NCBI RefSeq assembly: GCF_004349145.1 | Contig: NZ_SMFO01000012.1 | Location: 25,572 to 89,571 of the forward strand | Direction of reading: 5' to 3' | Source: Flavobacterium hiemivividum | GTDB lineage: Bacteria; Bacteroidota; Bacteroidia; Flavobacteriales; Flavobacteriaceae | DNA: 64,000 nucleotides | In this document: piece after piece, positions 26,671-34,079 of the stretch | Position numbering within the stretch: position 1 is the first letter of the stretch | How the letters are laid out: each line of letters starts with the position of its first letter | Translations under genes and position numbers: made by a program | Notes under the pieces: model-generated | Database searches by the model: none | What the model saw: only the letters and a program-made list of their open reading frames with translations | What the model was told of the DNA's origin: nothing

Positions 26671-26883
26671 TATTCAGGGGTCAGTAGATAGTTGTTCAGA
26701 ACATAGTTAGCCTTGTATTCTAATCAAAATGAAATGCCTTTTTACACCTATAAAATCTATGAATGGATGTGGTTAAAAAATAGCATCACTAATTATTGAA
26801 AAATAAACTAAATACCGCATATTACAAACTTGCAGGAAGTACTTAATAAGCGTATTTTCGCACAATCATAACAAATTTCAACA

Positions 26884-27462
26884 ATGAGTATAGAAAGAGA
26901 ATTAAACAAAAGAAGCGGATCGAAATGTGAACTTTGTGCAGCAACTGAAAACCTAAAAGTATACGAAGTACTACCTACTAAAAAAGGTGGAATAGACGAA
27001 AGCATCATGGCTTGCAGCACCTGTATTGACCAAATCGAAACTCCGGGTAATGAAGATCTAAACCATTGGAGATGTCTTAACGACAGCATGTGGAGCGAGC
27101 ATACCGCAGTACAAGTTGTGTCTTGGAGAATCTTGAGCCGTTTGCGTTCTGCAGGTTGGCCTCAAGAATTAATCGACCAAATGTATTTTGATGAAGATAC
27201 TCTAGCTTGGGCACAAGCAACAGGTGAAGGAGAAGACGATGAAAACAAAGTTGTTCACAGAGACAGCAACGGAGTTATTCTAGAAGTTGGTGACTCAGTA
27301 GTTTTGATCAAAGATCTAAAAGTAAAAGGTTCTAGTATGGTTGCAAAACAAGGAACTGCCGTGCGTAACATCAGACTAGATCATGAAAATGCCGAATTCA
27401 TTGAAGGTAAAGTAGATGGTCAAACGATCGTGATTATTACACAATACGTGAAGAAAATATAG
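26884..27462 (+). CDS. PhnA/YjdM-type zinc-ribbon protein
   Basis: The 192-residue protein has an N-terminal zinc ribbon (CELCAATE and CSTCIDQ) and a C-terminal PhnA domain with the signature DSNGVILEVGDSVVLIKDLKVKGSS in overlapping parts, ending in EGKVDGQTIVI. The family name comes from the E. coli phosphonate locus, but YjdM is not needed for phosphonate use and its function is unclear. It is a single-gene unit followed by a strong terminator. Confidence 0.9.
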   Translation: MSIERELNKRSGSKCELCAATENLKVYEVLPTKKGGIDESIMACSTCIDQIETPGNEDLNHWRCLNDSMWSEHTAVQVVSWRILSRLRSAGWPQELIDQMYFDEDTLAWAQATGEGEDDENKVVHRDSNGVILEVGDSVVLIKDLKVKGSSMVAKQGTAVRNIRLDHENAEFIEGKVDGQTIVIITQYVKKI

Positions 27463-27660
27463 TAATCAGTCTCAGTTTAAAGTGTTTGGGCTGAAAAAGT
27501 ATTCAGTCTCCGTTAACAGGATTAGCGAGATAAAAACATAAAAAAAACGTTAGCGGTACATTTTCTGCTAACGTTTTTTTATGCATTCTATTTATAAAAT
27601 CAAATGACTCTTTTCATTTTCAGCGCATTCAATAACTGAACACTGAGACTGATCACTATA
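27458..27660. repeat. 19-bp inverted repeat bracketing the phnA/helicase terminator
   Basis: TATAGTAATCAGTCTCAGT (27458-27476) matches the complement of 27642-27660 at 18 of 19 positions. The left copy overlaps the phnA stop codon and the right copy ends 2 nt before the helicase stop codon. The convergent terminator sits between them. It may reflect a dispersed CAGTnTCAGT repeat that inserted twice. Confidence 0.5.
27541..27580. terminator. Bidirectional terminator between phnA-like and helicase genes
   Basis: AAAAAAACGTTAGC (27541-27554) pairs exactly with GCTAACGTTTTTTT (27567-27580), giving T-runs on both strands for the convergent genes. Confidence 0.9.
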
Positions 27661-27662
27661 AA

Positions 27663-29012
27663 CTAAGACTCTTCTTCTTTCTTAATCACTTTCCTCGCCA
27701 CTTCAATTTTAAACTTCTTGCCTTTCATTTTTTGATCTTGAATGCTGTGAAGCAAGTCTTTTACTTTATTGAATTTTACGGCCGCAAAAGAAATAAAATC
27801 TTTCACTTCGATTAATCCTAAATCGCCTTTTTCTAACTTCCCTTTTTGAGAAAAGAAACCTACTATATCAATTTTATTCAATTTGTTTTTCTTTCCACCA
27901 CTAATATAGATGGTTTGAAACTCTGGAGGTTTTGGCAAAGAAACATTTTCTGCTACTTTAAAAACTTCCATTCCATAATCTACATAGTCTAACTTCTTCT
28001 CACTTTCATGCGCAATGATGTAAGCAGTTCCCGAAGCAGTCATACGAGCTGTTCTACCGTTTCTATGTGTAAATTCATCCTCTTTTAATGGTAAATGATA
28101 ATGAATAACATGATTCATTTCGGGGATATCAAGACCACGAGCCGCTAAATCTGTAGTGATTAAATAACTCACACTTCCATTTCTAAATTGGATTAATGCA
28201 CGTTCTCTCTCGTCTTGATCCATTCCGCCATGATAGTAGGTCGAATAAATTCCTTTTTCATTTAGAGTGTCACTAATACGCTCTGCTGCGTCTCTATGAT
28301 TACAAAAAACGATAGCCGATTGTGATTTCAACGAACAAATAAGCGCAAACAAACTTCCTATTTTGTCCTTTTCCTTAGAAACAACCAATTTTGTAGAGAG
28401 ATTATTTTCTTCTTCATTTTCTGGAATAAAATCTAAAATCGTTGGGTTAACAACTCGAGTATATTTTGGAATCTCAATATCTGAAGTTGCCGAAACTAAA
28501 ACGCGTTTGTTTAGTTTGGTCAATTTCCCAATGATAAACGACATTTGCTCGTGGAAACCCAGTTGCAATGACTTGTCAAATTCATCCAAAATCAAGGTTT
28601 GAATTTTATCAGTTCTAAAAGTTCCTCTGTCAATATGATCTGCGATACGCCCAGGAGTTCCTATTAAAACAGCTGGCGGATTGCTTAAATTCTTGATTTC
28701 GGTATCAATAGAGTGTCCACCGTAACATACATTTACTTTATAATCTGTACCCATTTTTTTCCAAACCTGCTCAATTTGAAGCCCTAATTCTCTCGAAGGA
28801 ACTAGAATTAAACATTGAACCGAAAGGATTTCGGGTTGTAACATTTCTAATATTGGCAATAAAAAAGCCAGGGTTTTCCCTGATCCTGTAGGTGAAAGCA
28901 ACAGTACATTGTTATCATTTAAGATCGTTTCTTGCGCTGCTTCCTGCATTTCATTTAGGTTTTCGATTCCTAAATTCAATAGTATATTATTCGAATGGTG
29001 TCTCTTATTCAT
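27663..29012 (-). CDS. DEAD-box-family RNA helicase with DbpA-type C-terminal domain
   Basis: The 449-residue helicase has motif I (SPTGSGKT), motif Ib (TPGR), motif II as DEFD instead of DEAD, motif III (SAT), ITTDLAARGLDIPEM, and HRNGRTAR (motif VI). A C-terminal domain of about 70 residues (ISGGKKNKLNKIDIVGFF onward) resembles the DbpA RNA-binding domain, which targets 23S rRNA during 50S assembly. A perfect -7 box lies 4 nt before the ATG, suggesting a leaderless mRNA. Confidence 0.9.
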   Translation of the reverse strand: MNKRHHSNNILLNLGIENLNEMQEAAQETILNDNNVLLLSPTGSGKTLAFLLPILEMLQPEILSVQCLILVPSRELGLQIEQVWKKMGTDYKVNVCYGGHSIDTEIKNLSNPPAVLIGTPGRIADHIDRGTFRTDKIQTLILDEFDKSLQLGFHEQMSFIIGKLTKLNKRVLVSATSDIEIPKYTRVVNPTILDFIPENEEENNLSTKLVVSKEKDKIGSLFALICSLKSQSAIVFCNHRDAAERISDTLNEKGIYSTYYHGGMDQDERERALIQFRNGSVSYLITTDLAARGLDIPEMNHVIHYHLPLKEDEFTHRNGRTARMTASGTAYIIAHESEKKLDYVDYGMEVFKVAENVSLPKPPEFQTIYISGGKKNKLNKIDIVGFFSQKGKLEKGDLGLIEVKDFISFAAVKFNKVKDLLHSIQDQKMKGKKFKIEVARKVIKKEEES

Positions 29013-29016
29013 TTTG

Positions 29017-29024
29017 CAAAGGTA
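29017..29024 (-). promoter_or_regulatory. -7 promoter box of the helicase gene, 4 nt from the ATG
   Basis: The minus strand reads TACCTTTG (exact TAnnTTTG), and only four bases (CAAA) separate it from the ATG at 29012. With the usual box-to-start distance the transcript would begin at or next to the ATG. Confidence 0.65.
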
Positions 29025-29064
29025 AATATGAAATATGATTTATAGGTTATGAATTACGAGTTTT

Positions 29065-29190
29065 ATTACTATTGTAATTTGTATTACTATTTTTATTGAT
29101 ATTGCAATTGATATTCCCGTTGATATTATCATTGTAATTGACATTGCCATTGAAATTGTAATTGACATTGCCGTTGAAATCCCCATTAAA
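29065..29190 (+). repeat. In-phase ATTGNN hexamer repeat
   Basis: The 126 bp divide into 21 consecutive hexamers in one register, 18 of which begin with ATT (ATTGAC, ATTGCC, ATTGTA and similar) and the rest with GTT or ATC. Read on the minus strand the register gives alternating Asn-X codons, on the plus strand Ile-X. No start codon opens either frame sensibly, so I treat it as non-coding. It lies just upstream of the M14 peptidase promoter. Confidence 0.75.
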
Positions 29191-29197
29191 AAAATAT

Positions 29198-29205
29198 TAT
29201 ATTTG
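29198..29205 (+). promoter_or_regulatory. -7 promoter box of the M14 peptidase gene
   Basis: TATATTTG is an exact TAnnTTTG match, 21 nt before the ATG at 29227. It follows directly after the hexamer repeat. Confidence 0.65.
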
Positions 29206-29226
29206 ATTTCTGTAAAAAACTAAAAC

Positions 29227-30954
29227 ATGAAATTTTTCACTATTCCGCTATTACTTCTCACAATTTCAATTTTTGCTCAAAAAGATGCTAAGTACAGCAC
29301 ACATTTCGAAAAAGGAAACGGAAATCAAACAGCAACTTATCAAGAAACCATTGCATATTACAGCTTGTTAGCTAAGGATTTCGCATCCATAAAAATGATA
29401 GAAATGGGCGCAACCGACAGTGGCGACCCCTTGCATCTTGTGATTTTTAATCCCGAAAAGTCATTCGACCTTGACAAAATACAGAAGAATAAAGCCGTTC
29501 TATTAATAAATAACGGTATCCATGCAGGCGAACCAGACGGAATTGATGCCACTATGCAGTTGTTTCGGGATTTGGCTTTAGGAAAAATTAAAATTCCAAA
29601 GAACACTGTTGTTTCCACGATTCCAGTGTATAATATTGGCGGAGCTTTAAATAGAAATTCGAACTCAAGAGCAAATCAAGATGGACCTGAAATTTATGGT
29701 TTTAGAGGAAATGGCCGGAATTATGATTTGAACAGGGATTTCATAAAGTCAGATACTCGAAATATGAAAAGCTTCACTGAAATATTTCACAAATTGAACC
29801 CCGATGTTTTTATAGACAACCATGTAAGCAACGGAGCTGATTATCAGTACAAACTAACCTACATTATGACACAGCAAAACCAGCTAGGAAGTGTCTTAGG
29901 CACCTATTTAGATGGAGAAATGATGCCTTCTATAGTTCTTGATTTACAGAAAAAAAACATCCCAACAACTCCTTATGTGAATGCTTTTAGCGAAACACCA
30001 GACAATGGTTTTGCGCAATTTTTCGACAGCCCTAGATATTCCACAGGCTACACTTCCTTATTTAATACCATTGGCTTTGTTGTGGAAACACATATGCTAA
30101 AAAAATATGCTGATAGGGTTAAAGTTACCTACGAATACATGACTTCAACCATTGACTTTATGGATGCAAATTACCAGAAAATCAAACAAAAACGTTCTAA
30201 AAACGAAGAACAATTCGAACCACGAAAATCGTACACCATCAAATGGCAACTTGACACCACAAAAGTCTCTAAATTTTCATTTTTAGGCTTCGAAGCCGGA
30301 CGTAAAAAAAGTGAGGCGACAAGCGGTGACAGACTTTTCTACGACAGAGCTAAACCATTCGAAAAAGAAATTCCCTATCTAAAAGAATACAAATCTGTAA
30401 AAGAAATTACGATACCAACGGCTTATATTATCCCAAAGGCATTTTGGAATGTTATCGACTTACTAAAAAGTAACAAAATCGCTTATACCCAATTAAAAAA
30501 AGACTCCCTAATCGAAGTCGAGAGCTACAAAATCGCAGACTTTAAAACATCGAGTTCCGCTTATGAAGGACATTACATCCATCGAGACACTAAAATAAGT
30601 AGTAAAAAGGAAAAGCTGGCTTTCGCCAAAGGAGACTATGTTGTCGCTACAGAACAAAAAGGCATCAAATATCTACTAGAAACCCTAGAACCAGAGGGAA
30701 TTGATTCTTTTTTTAATTGGAATTTCTTCGATACAATGTTACAACAAAAAGAAGGTTATTCTGACTATGTATTTGAAGATACAGCAGCCCAAATCCTAAA
30801 AGACAATCCTAAACTGAAAGCAGAACTAGATCAGAAAAAGAAACAGGACCCCAAATTTGCTAATAATCCACAAGTACAGTTAGAATGGGTATACAAACAT
30901 TCTGTGTATTATGAAAAAGCACATTTGCAATATCCAATTTATCGCGTTTTATAA
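29227..30954 (+). CDS. Secreted M14-family zinc carboxypeptidase
   Basis: The 575-residue protein has a signal peptide (to about residue 18, ending IFAQ) and an M14 peptidase domain. The zinc ligands are in NGIHAGEPDGID (HxxE), the third ligand is His in DNHVSNGADYQ, and the catalytic Glu is in GFVVETHMLKKY. Substrate-binding Arg residues appear in FRGNGRNYDLNRDF. It would trim peptides in the periplasm or outside the cell. The C-terminal 250 residues are not assigned. Confidence 0.92.
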   Translation: MKFFTIPLLLLTISIFAQKDAKYSTHFEKGNGNQTATYQETIAYYSLLAKDFASIKMIEMGATDSGDPLHLVIFNPEKSFDLDKIQKNKAVLLINNGIHAGEPDGIDATMQLFRDLALGKIKIPKNTVVSTIPVYNIGGALNRNSNSRANQDGPEIYGFRGNGRNYDLNRDFIKSDTRNMKSFTEIFHKLNPDVFIDNHVSNGADYQYKLTYIMTQQNQLGSVLGTYLDGEMMPSIVLDLQKKNIPTTPYVNAFSETPDNGFAQFFDSPRYSTGYTSLFNTIGFVVETHMLKKYADRVKVTYEYMTSTIDFMDANYQKIKQKRSKNEEQFEPRKSYTIKWQLDTTKVSKFSFLGFEAGRKKSEATSGDRLFYDRAKPFEKEIPYLKEYKSVKEITIPTAYIIPKAFWNVIDLLKSNKIAYTQLKKDSLIEVESYKIADFKTSSSAYEGHYIHRDTKISSKKEKLAFAKGDYVVATEQKGIKYLLETLEPEGIDSFFNWNFFDTMLQQKEGYSDYVFEDTAAQILKDNPKLKAELDQKKKQDPKFANNPQVQLEWVYKHSVYYEKAHLQYPIYRVL

Positions 30955-30992
30955 ACTAAAAGAAATATCGACGAAAGTCTGCTAGGATAAAA

Positions 30993-31049
30993 TTTAGCCA
31001 CGAATTAGCACTAATTAATTTGTGGAAATTCGTGCAATTCGTGGCTAAA
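30993..31049. repeat. TTTAGCCACGAATT palindromic repeat
   Basis: TTTAGCCACGAATT (30993-31006) and its complement (31036-31049) flank a 29-nt interior with AATT-rich sub-repeats. This kind of 'agccacgaatt' element is common between genes in Flavobacterium. A run of A follows on the plus strand, so it could act as a terminator for minus-strand transcription only poorly. Confidence 0.65.
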
Positions 31050-31120
31050 AAAAATTAAGAAACTAAAGCGAAATACGCCAAACTATCTAGTATACGCCGA
31101 ACTTATTAACAAAAAAACTC

Positions 31121-31723
31121 TTAATCTAGGAGTTTTTCTTCTTCAAATAATAATTTTATGTTTTCGTAGGAGTTTTTGAGAGCTTCTGGAATGTCGTCTG
31201 GCTTCAACCAGGCTACTTTTTCTATGCCTTCTTCTATTTGACCTACAGGCGTACCTTCAAAGTCAGAATACATTTCGAACCAATGAGTGATTTTTAGTTT
31301 GTATTTCCCATTGCGTTTAAAAACATGATATGTTTTTTGGAGTTTACTTAAAATTCGTAAATTACTTACACCCGTTTCTTCCTCTACTTCTCGCATCGCG
31401 GTATTTTCAATCGCCTCGCCCTTATTGATTCCGCCTTTGGGTAAATCCCATTTTCCATTCCTGAAAATAAACAAAATCTCGCCGTTTTTATTATGAACAA
31501 GCCCTCCTCCAGCCTTACAAACAGGAATCTTAGCTTTCAAAGTCTTCATAATTTCCTTCTCATCGGGATGATAGAGATAGGCTTTTTGAATTTTATTTTG
31601 AAATATTTTTACGATAAGTTGCTCAATGTCTATACTCTCGAGTAAGAACAATTGAAAATCTGTTTCTTTTGAAATTATATTTGTCAAAAAAAGTGGTTTG
31701 TCGTTAACAAAAACTTTATACAT
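31121..31723 (-). CDS. NUDIX hydrolase
   Basis: The 200-residue protein has a complete Nudix box at residues 98-120 (GGINKGEAIENTAMREVEEETG in overlapping parts: Gx5Ex7REVEEETG). This box binds the metal and cleaves nucleoside diphosphates linked to another moiety. About 70 residues precede it, an N-terminal extension I do not recognise. The substrate is unknown. The start codon is only 7 nt from that of the divergent pyrE, so the two promoters overlap each other's coding regions. Confidence 0.9.
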   Translation of the reverse strand: MYKVFVNDKPLFLTNIISKETDFQLFLLESIDIEQLIVKIFQNKIQKAYLYHPDEKEIMKTLKAKIPVCKAGGGLVHNKNGEILFIFRNGKWDLPKGGINKGEAIENTAMREVEEETGVSNLRILSKLQKTYHVFKRNGKYKLKITHWFEMYSDFEGTPVGQIEEGIEKVAWLKPDDIPEALKNSYENIKLLFEEEKLLD

Positions 31724-31726
31724 TTG
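31697..31726 (+). promoter_or_regulatory. pyrE promoter (-33 and -7)
   Basis: TTTG (31697-31700), an 18-bp spacer and TACATTTG (31719-31726) make a near-ideal Bacteroidota promoter. Only four bases separate the -7 box from the pyrE ATG at 31731, which predicts a leaderless transcript. The promoter lies inside the NUDIX gene. Confidence 0.75.
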
Positions 31727-31730
31727 TATT

Positions 31731-32381
31731 ATGATTTTTAATAAAGATACTGCCGAAAAAACAGCCGAATTGCTTTTACAAATAAATGCAATTAAATTGA
31801 ATCCAGGAAATCCTTTTACATGGGCTTCTGGATGGAAATCACCTATTTATTGTGATAACCGACTAATCCTCTCATTTCCAGCGATAAGAAATTACGTTAG
31901 AGATGAATTTTCTAAAAATATAGAAAAACAATTTGGAAAACCAGATGTTATTGCCGGTGTAGCCACTGGAGCAATAGGAATTGGAATGCTTGTTGCCGAG
32001 AGCATGGGGCTTCCATTTGTCTATGTTAGACCAGAAGCTAAGAAACACGGGCGTCAAAACCAAGTGGAAGGTTTCTTGCAAAAAGGACAAAATGTAGTGG
32101 TTGTAGAAGATTTGATAAGCACAGGAAGTAGCAGCTTGAATGCTGTTGAAGCCTTGCGTGCTGCTGGTGCAAATATAAAAGGAATGGCCGCCATATTTAC
32201 CTATGGGTTTGATGTTGCTGAACAAAACTTTAAAGCTGCCAATATCGATTTATACACTTTGAGTAACTACCAAAACTTGTTAACCTTGGCTGTTGCCAAA
32301 AGTTATATTACTGAAAAAGAAGAAAAAACATTGAGAGAATGGAATGTTACTCCATCAACTTGGGATGTTGAAGCCAAATAA
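31731..32381 (+). CDS. pyrE: Orotate phosphoribosyltransferase
   Basis: The 216-residue enzyme converts orotate and PRPP to OMP in pyrimidine synthesis. The PRPP loop is VVVVEDLISTGSSSLNAVEAL (overlapping parts), and NPFTWASGWKSPIYCDNR and YVRPEAKKHGRQNQVEG are the substrate and catalytic loops. I start at the ATG at 31731 because the eleven upstream codons of the open frame lie across the -7 box. It is 12 nt upstream of the SRPBCC gene, likely cotranscribed. Confidence 0.96.
   Translation: MIFNKDTAEKTAELLLQINAIKLNPGNPFTWASGWKSPIYCDNRLILSFPAIRNYVRDEFSKNIEKQFGKPDVIAGVATGAIGIGMLVAESMGLPFVYVRPEAKKHGRQNQVEGFLQKGQNVVVVEDLISTGSSSLNAVEALRAAGANIKGMAAIFTYGFDVAEQNFKAANIDLYTLSNYQNLLTLAVAKSYITEKEEKTLREWNVTPSTWDVEAK
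31742..31749 (-). promoter_or_regulatory. Probable -7 box of the NUDIX gene, inside pyrE
   Basis: The minus strand reads TATCTTTA, one base off TAnnTTTG, 18 nt before the NUDIX ATG at 31723. It lies within the first codons of pyrE, so the two divergent transcripts overlap at their 5' ends. Confidence 0.45.
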
Positions 32382-32393
32382 AACTAACAAAAT

Positions 32394-32786
32394 ATGAACT
32401 TAGAAAGTCCAAAAGTTACTGTTCAAAAATCAGCGCAAGAATTATTTGATTTATTGACAGATGTGAAAAGCTTTGAAAAATTAATGCCAGATAACATCGC
32501 AAAATTTGAGGTAATCGGCGACGATGCTTTTATTTTTGGATTAAAAGGAATGCCAGAGATTAAATTGAAAATGAAAGAAAAAGTAGCGCCAAGCAAAGTG
32601 GTACTTGGAGCTGCAAGCGATAAACTGCCTTTCACTTTAATAGCAAATATCGATACTGTTTCTGATAGTTCAAGTGCTGTTAAACTTGATTTTGAAGGAG
32701 ATTTCAATCCGATGATGGCGATGATGATAAAAGGACCAATTGGTAAATTTATCGAAACATTAGCTAGCAACATGTCTAAATTGTAA
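32394..32786 (+). CDS. SRPBCC (START-like) superfamily protein
   Basis: This 130-residue protein fits the small SRPBCC ligand-binding fold: an N-terminal strand-helix (KVTVQKSAQELFDLLTDVKSFEKLMPDN in overlapping parts), a beta-sheet core and a C-terminal helix (MIKGPIGKFIETLASNMSKL). Ligand and function are unknown. It follows pyrE by 12 nt and is closed by a terminator, so the two probably form an operon. Confidence 0.8.
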   Translation: MNLESPKVTVQKSAQELFDLLTDVKSFEKLMPDNIAKFEVIGDDAFIFGLKGMPEIKLKMKEKVAPSKVVLGAASDKLPFTLIANIDTVSDSSSAVKLDFEGDFNPMMAMMIKGPIGKFIETLASNMSKL

Positions 32787-32806
32787 CAATTGACCTCATA
32801 ATATTT

Positions 32807-32838
32807 AAAGCCTTTTAGTGCAAACTGAAAGGCTTTTT
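32807..32838 (+). terminator. Terminator after the pyrE-SRPBCC unit
   Basis: AAAGCCTTT (32807-32815) pairs with AAAGGCTTT (32828-32836), followed by more T. Confidence 0.85.
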
Positions 32839-32867
32839 TATTTTCAAAAAATACAATCTACCCTAAT

Positions 32868-33596
32868 TCAATACAACATTTGAATTTCCTTGATACTGTA
32901 TTCGGCAATACGATCATCTTCTAAAAGTACCTGCAGTTTTCCATAAGCTGAAACACCCTGAATAATCCCCATGAAATTCACATTAAATTGATCTTTAAAA
33001 GGCATTGGAATTCCTTTCTTAAAAAGTCGATCCGTATATTTAGACCATAAATCTTCTGATTCGCTTTCTATTTTAGCAATGTTTTGTTTCATTTTTTTGA
33101 CAATAGAAACAAGCAGCTGATTTTTGTCAAAATGAGTACCACAAATCGCGGCTAAGGAAGATGCTTTGGGTAAATTATCGAAGTTTGTTTGATTAATATT
33201 GAGTCCCAATCCCACAACAGCAGAAACAGCTCCATCGCTTTTGAGGCTGTTTTCTATCAAAATGCCACCTATTTTAAAATTATATGACATAATGTCGTTT
33301 GGCCATTTTATGCGTACTTCGGGAATATTGTAAATTTCTAAAGCATCAACAACTGCTGTTGCAATGGCAATATTGAGATTATAAATCTGTTTTATGTTTA
33401 ACAACGGATCTTTTATAAAAACGCTTATTATCAGATTCTTACCCTTCTCAGAGTCCCAAACAGCCCCCATCTGCCCTTTTCCTTTAGTTTGTTTTTCGGC
33501 AACTACAACAGTGAAATTATCTAATTCCTGCCTATTTGATAGCCCCTTAAGAAACTCATTTGTTGAATCTATGGCATCGAGTTTGATTAGTTTCAT
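32868..33596 (-). CDS. birA: Biotin--[acetyl-CoA-carboxylase] ligase
   Basis: The 242-residue enzyme attaches biotin to the carboxyl carrier protein through biotinyl-AMP. KQTKGKGQMGAVWDSE is the biotinyl-AMP loop and RIKWPNDIM the catalytic lysine region; GGILIE follows. There is no N-terminal DNA-binding domain, so it is a monofunctional ligase and not a bio repressor. It is divergent from rsfS. Confidence 0.95.
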   Translation of the reverse strand: MKLIKLDAIDSTNEFLKGLSNRQELDNFTVVVAEKQTKGKGQMGAVWDSEKGKNLIISVFIKDPLLNIKQIYNLNIAIATAVVDALEIYNIPEVRIKWPNDIMSYNFKIGGILIENSLKSDGAVSAVVGLGLNINQTNFDNLPKASSLAAICGTHFDKNQLLVSIVKKMKQNIAKIESESEDLWSKYTDRLFKKGIPMPFKDQFNVNFMGIIQGVSAYGKLQVLLEDDRIAEYSIKEIQMLY

Positions 33597-33691
33597 TTGT
33601 AATTATTTACGCAACAACATTTAATATTATGTTAAGGTCCAAAAATAATCACAAAAAATGGTAACTTTACAAACTTATATAAAAATAATTC

Positions 33692-34063
33692 ATGGCAAAA
33701 AAGACGATAAATAATGATGACCTTCTGGCAAACATTATTAAGGGAATCGAAGAAGTAAAAGGAAATGACATAGATATTCTCGACTTAAGAGATATTGACA
33801 CCGCAGTATGCGACTATTTTGTTATCTGTAACGGAAACTCAAACACACAAGTTAATGCAATTGTGGGCTCCATTCAAAAAACAGTATCTAAAGAATTAAA
33901 AGACAAGCCTTGGCATGTTGAAGGTACTGGTAATGCAGAATGGGTACTTATGGATTATGTTAATATAGTAGTTCATGTTTTCCAAAAACAAATCCGCGAA
34001 TATTACAACATCGAGAGTTTGTGGGGAGACGCTAAAATAACTACGATAGAAAACAAATACTAA
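33692..34063 (+). CDS. rsfS: Ribosomal silencing factor RsfS
   Basis: The 123-residue protein belongs to the RsfS/Iojap family. DLRDIDTAVCDYFVICNGNSNTQVNAI and WHVEGTGNAEWVLMDYVNIVVHVF (both in overlapping parts) are the conserved core. It binds L14 on the 50S subunit and blocks subunit joining when nutrients are scarce. It is 16 nt upstream of ftsH, a common flavobacterial pair. A near-consensus -7 box (TAACTTTA, near 33662-33669) lies upstream. Confidence 0.96.
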   Translation: MAKKTINNDDLLANIIKGIEEVKGNDIDILDLRDIDTAVCDYFVICNGNSNTQVNAIVGSIQKTVSKELKDKPWHVEGTGNAEWVLMDYVNIVVHVFQKQIREYYNIESLWGDAKITTIENKY

Positions 34064-34079
34064 AGAAAGAAAAACAAGA

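Noticed and set aside
29053..29223. Small Ile-X or Asn-X repeat protein encoded by the hexamer array
   Set aside because: The plus frame has no ATG, GTG or TTG before the repeat and the minus-strand ORF has no plausible start signal; composition follows directly from the ATTGNN repeat.
31872..32225. 117-codon minus-strand ORF inside pyrE
   Set aside because: Antisense to the conserved PRPP-binding region of pyrE and without domain or start signal.
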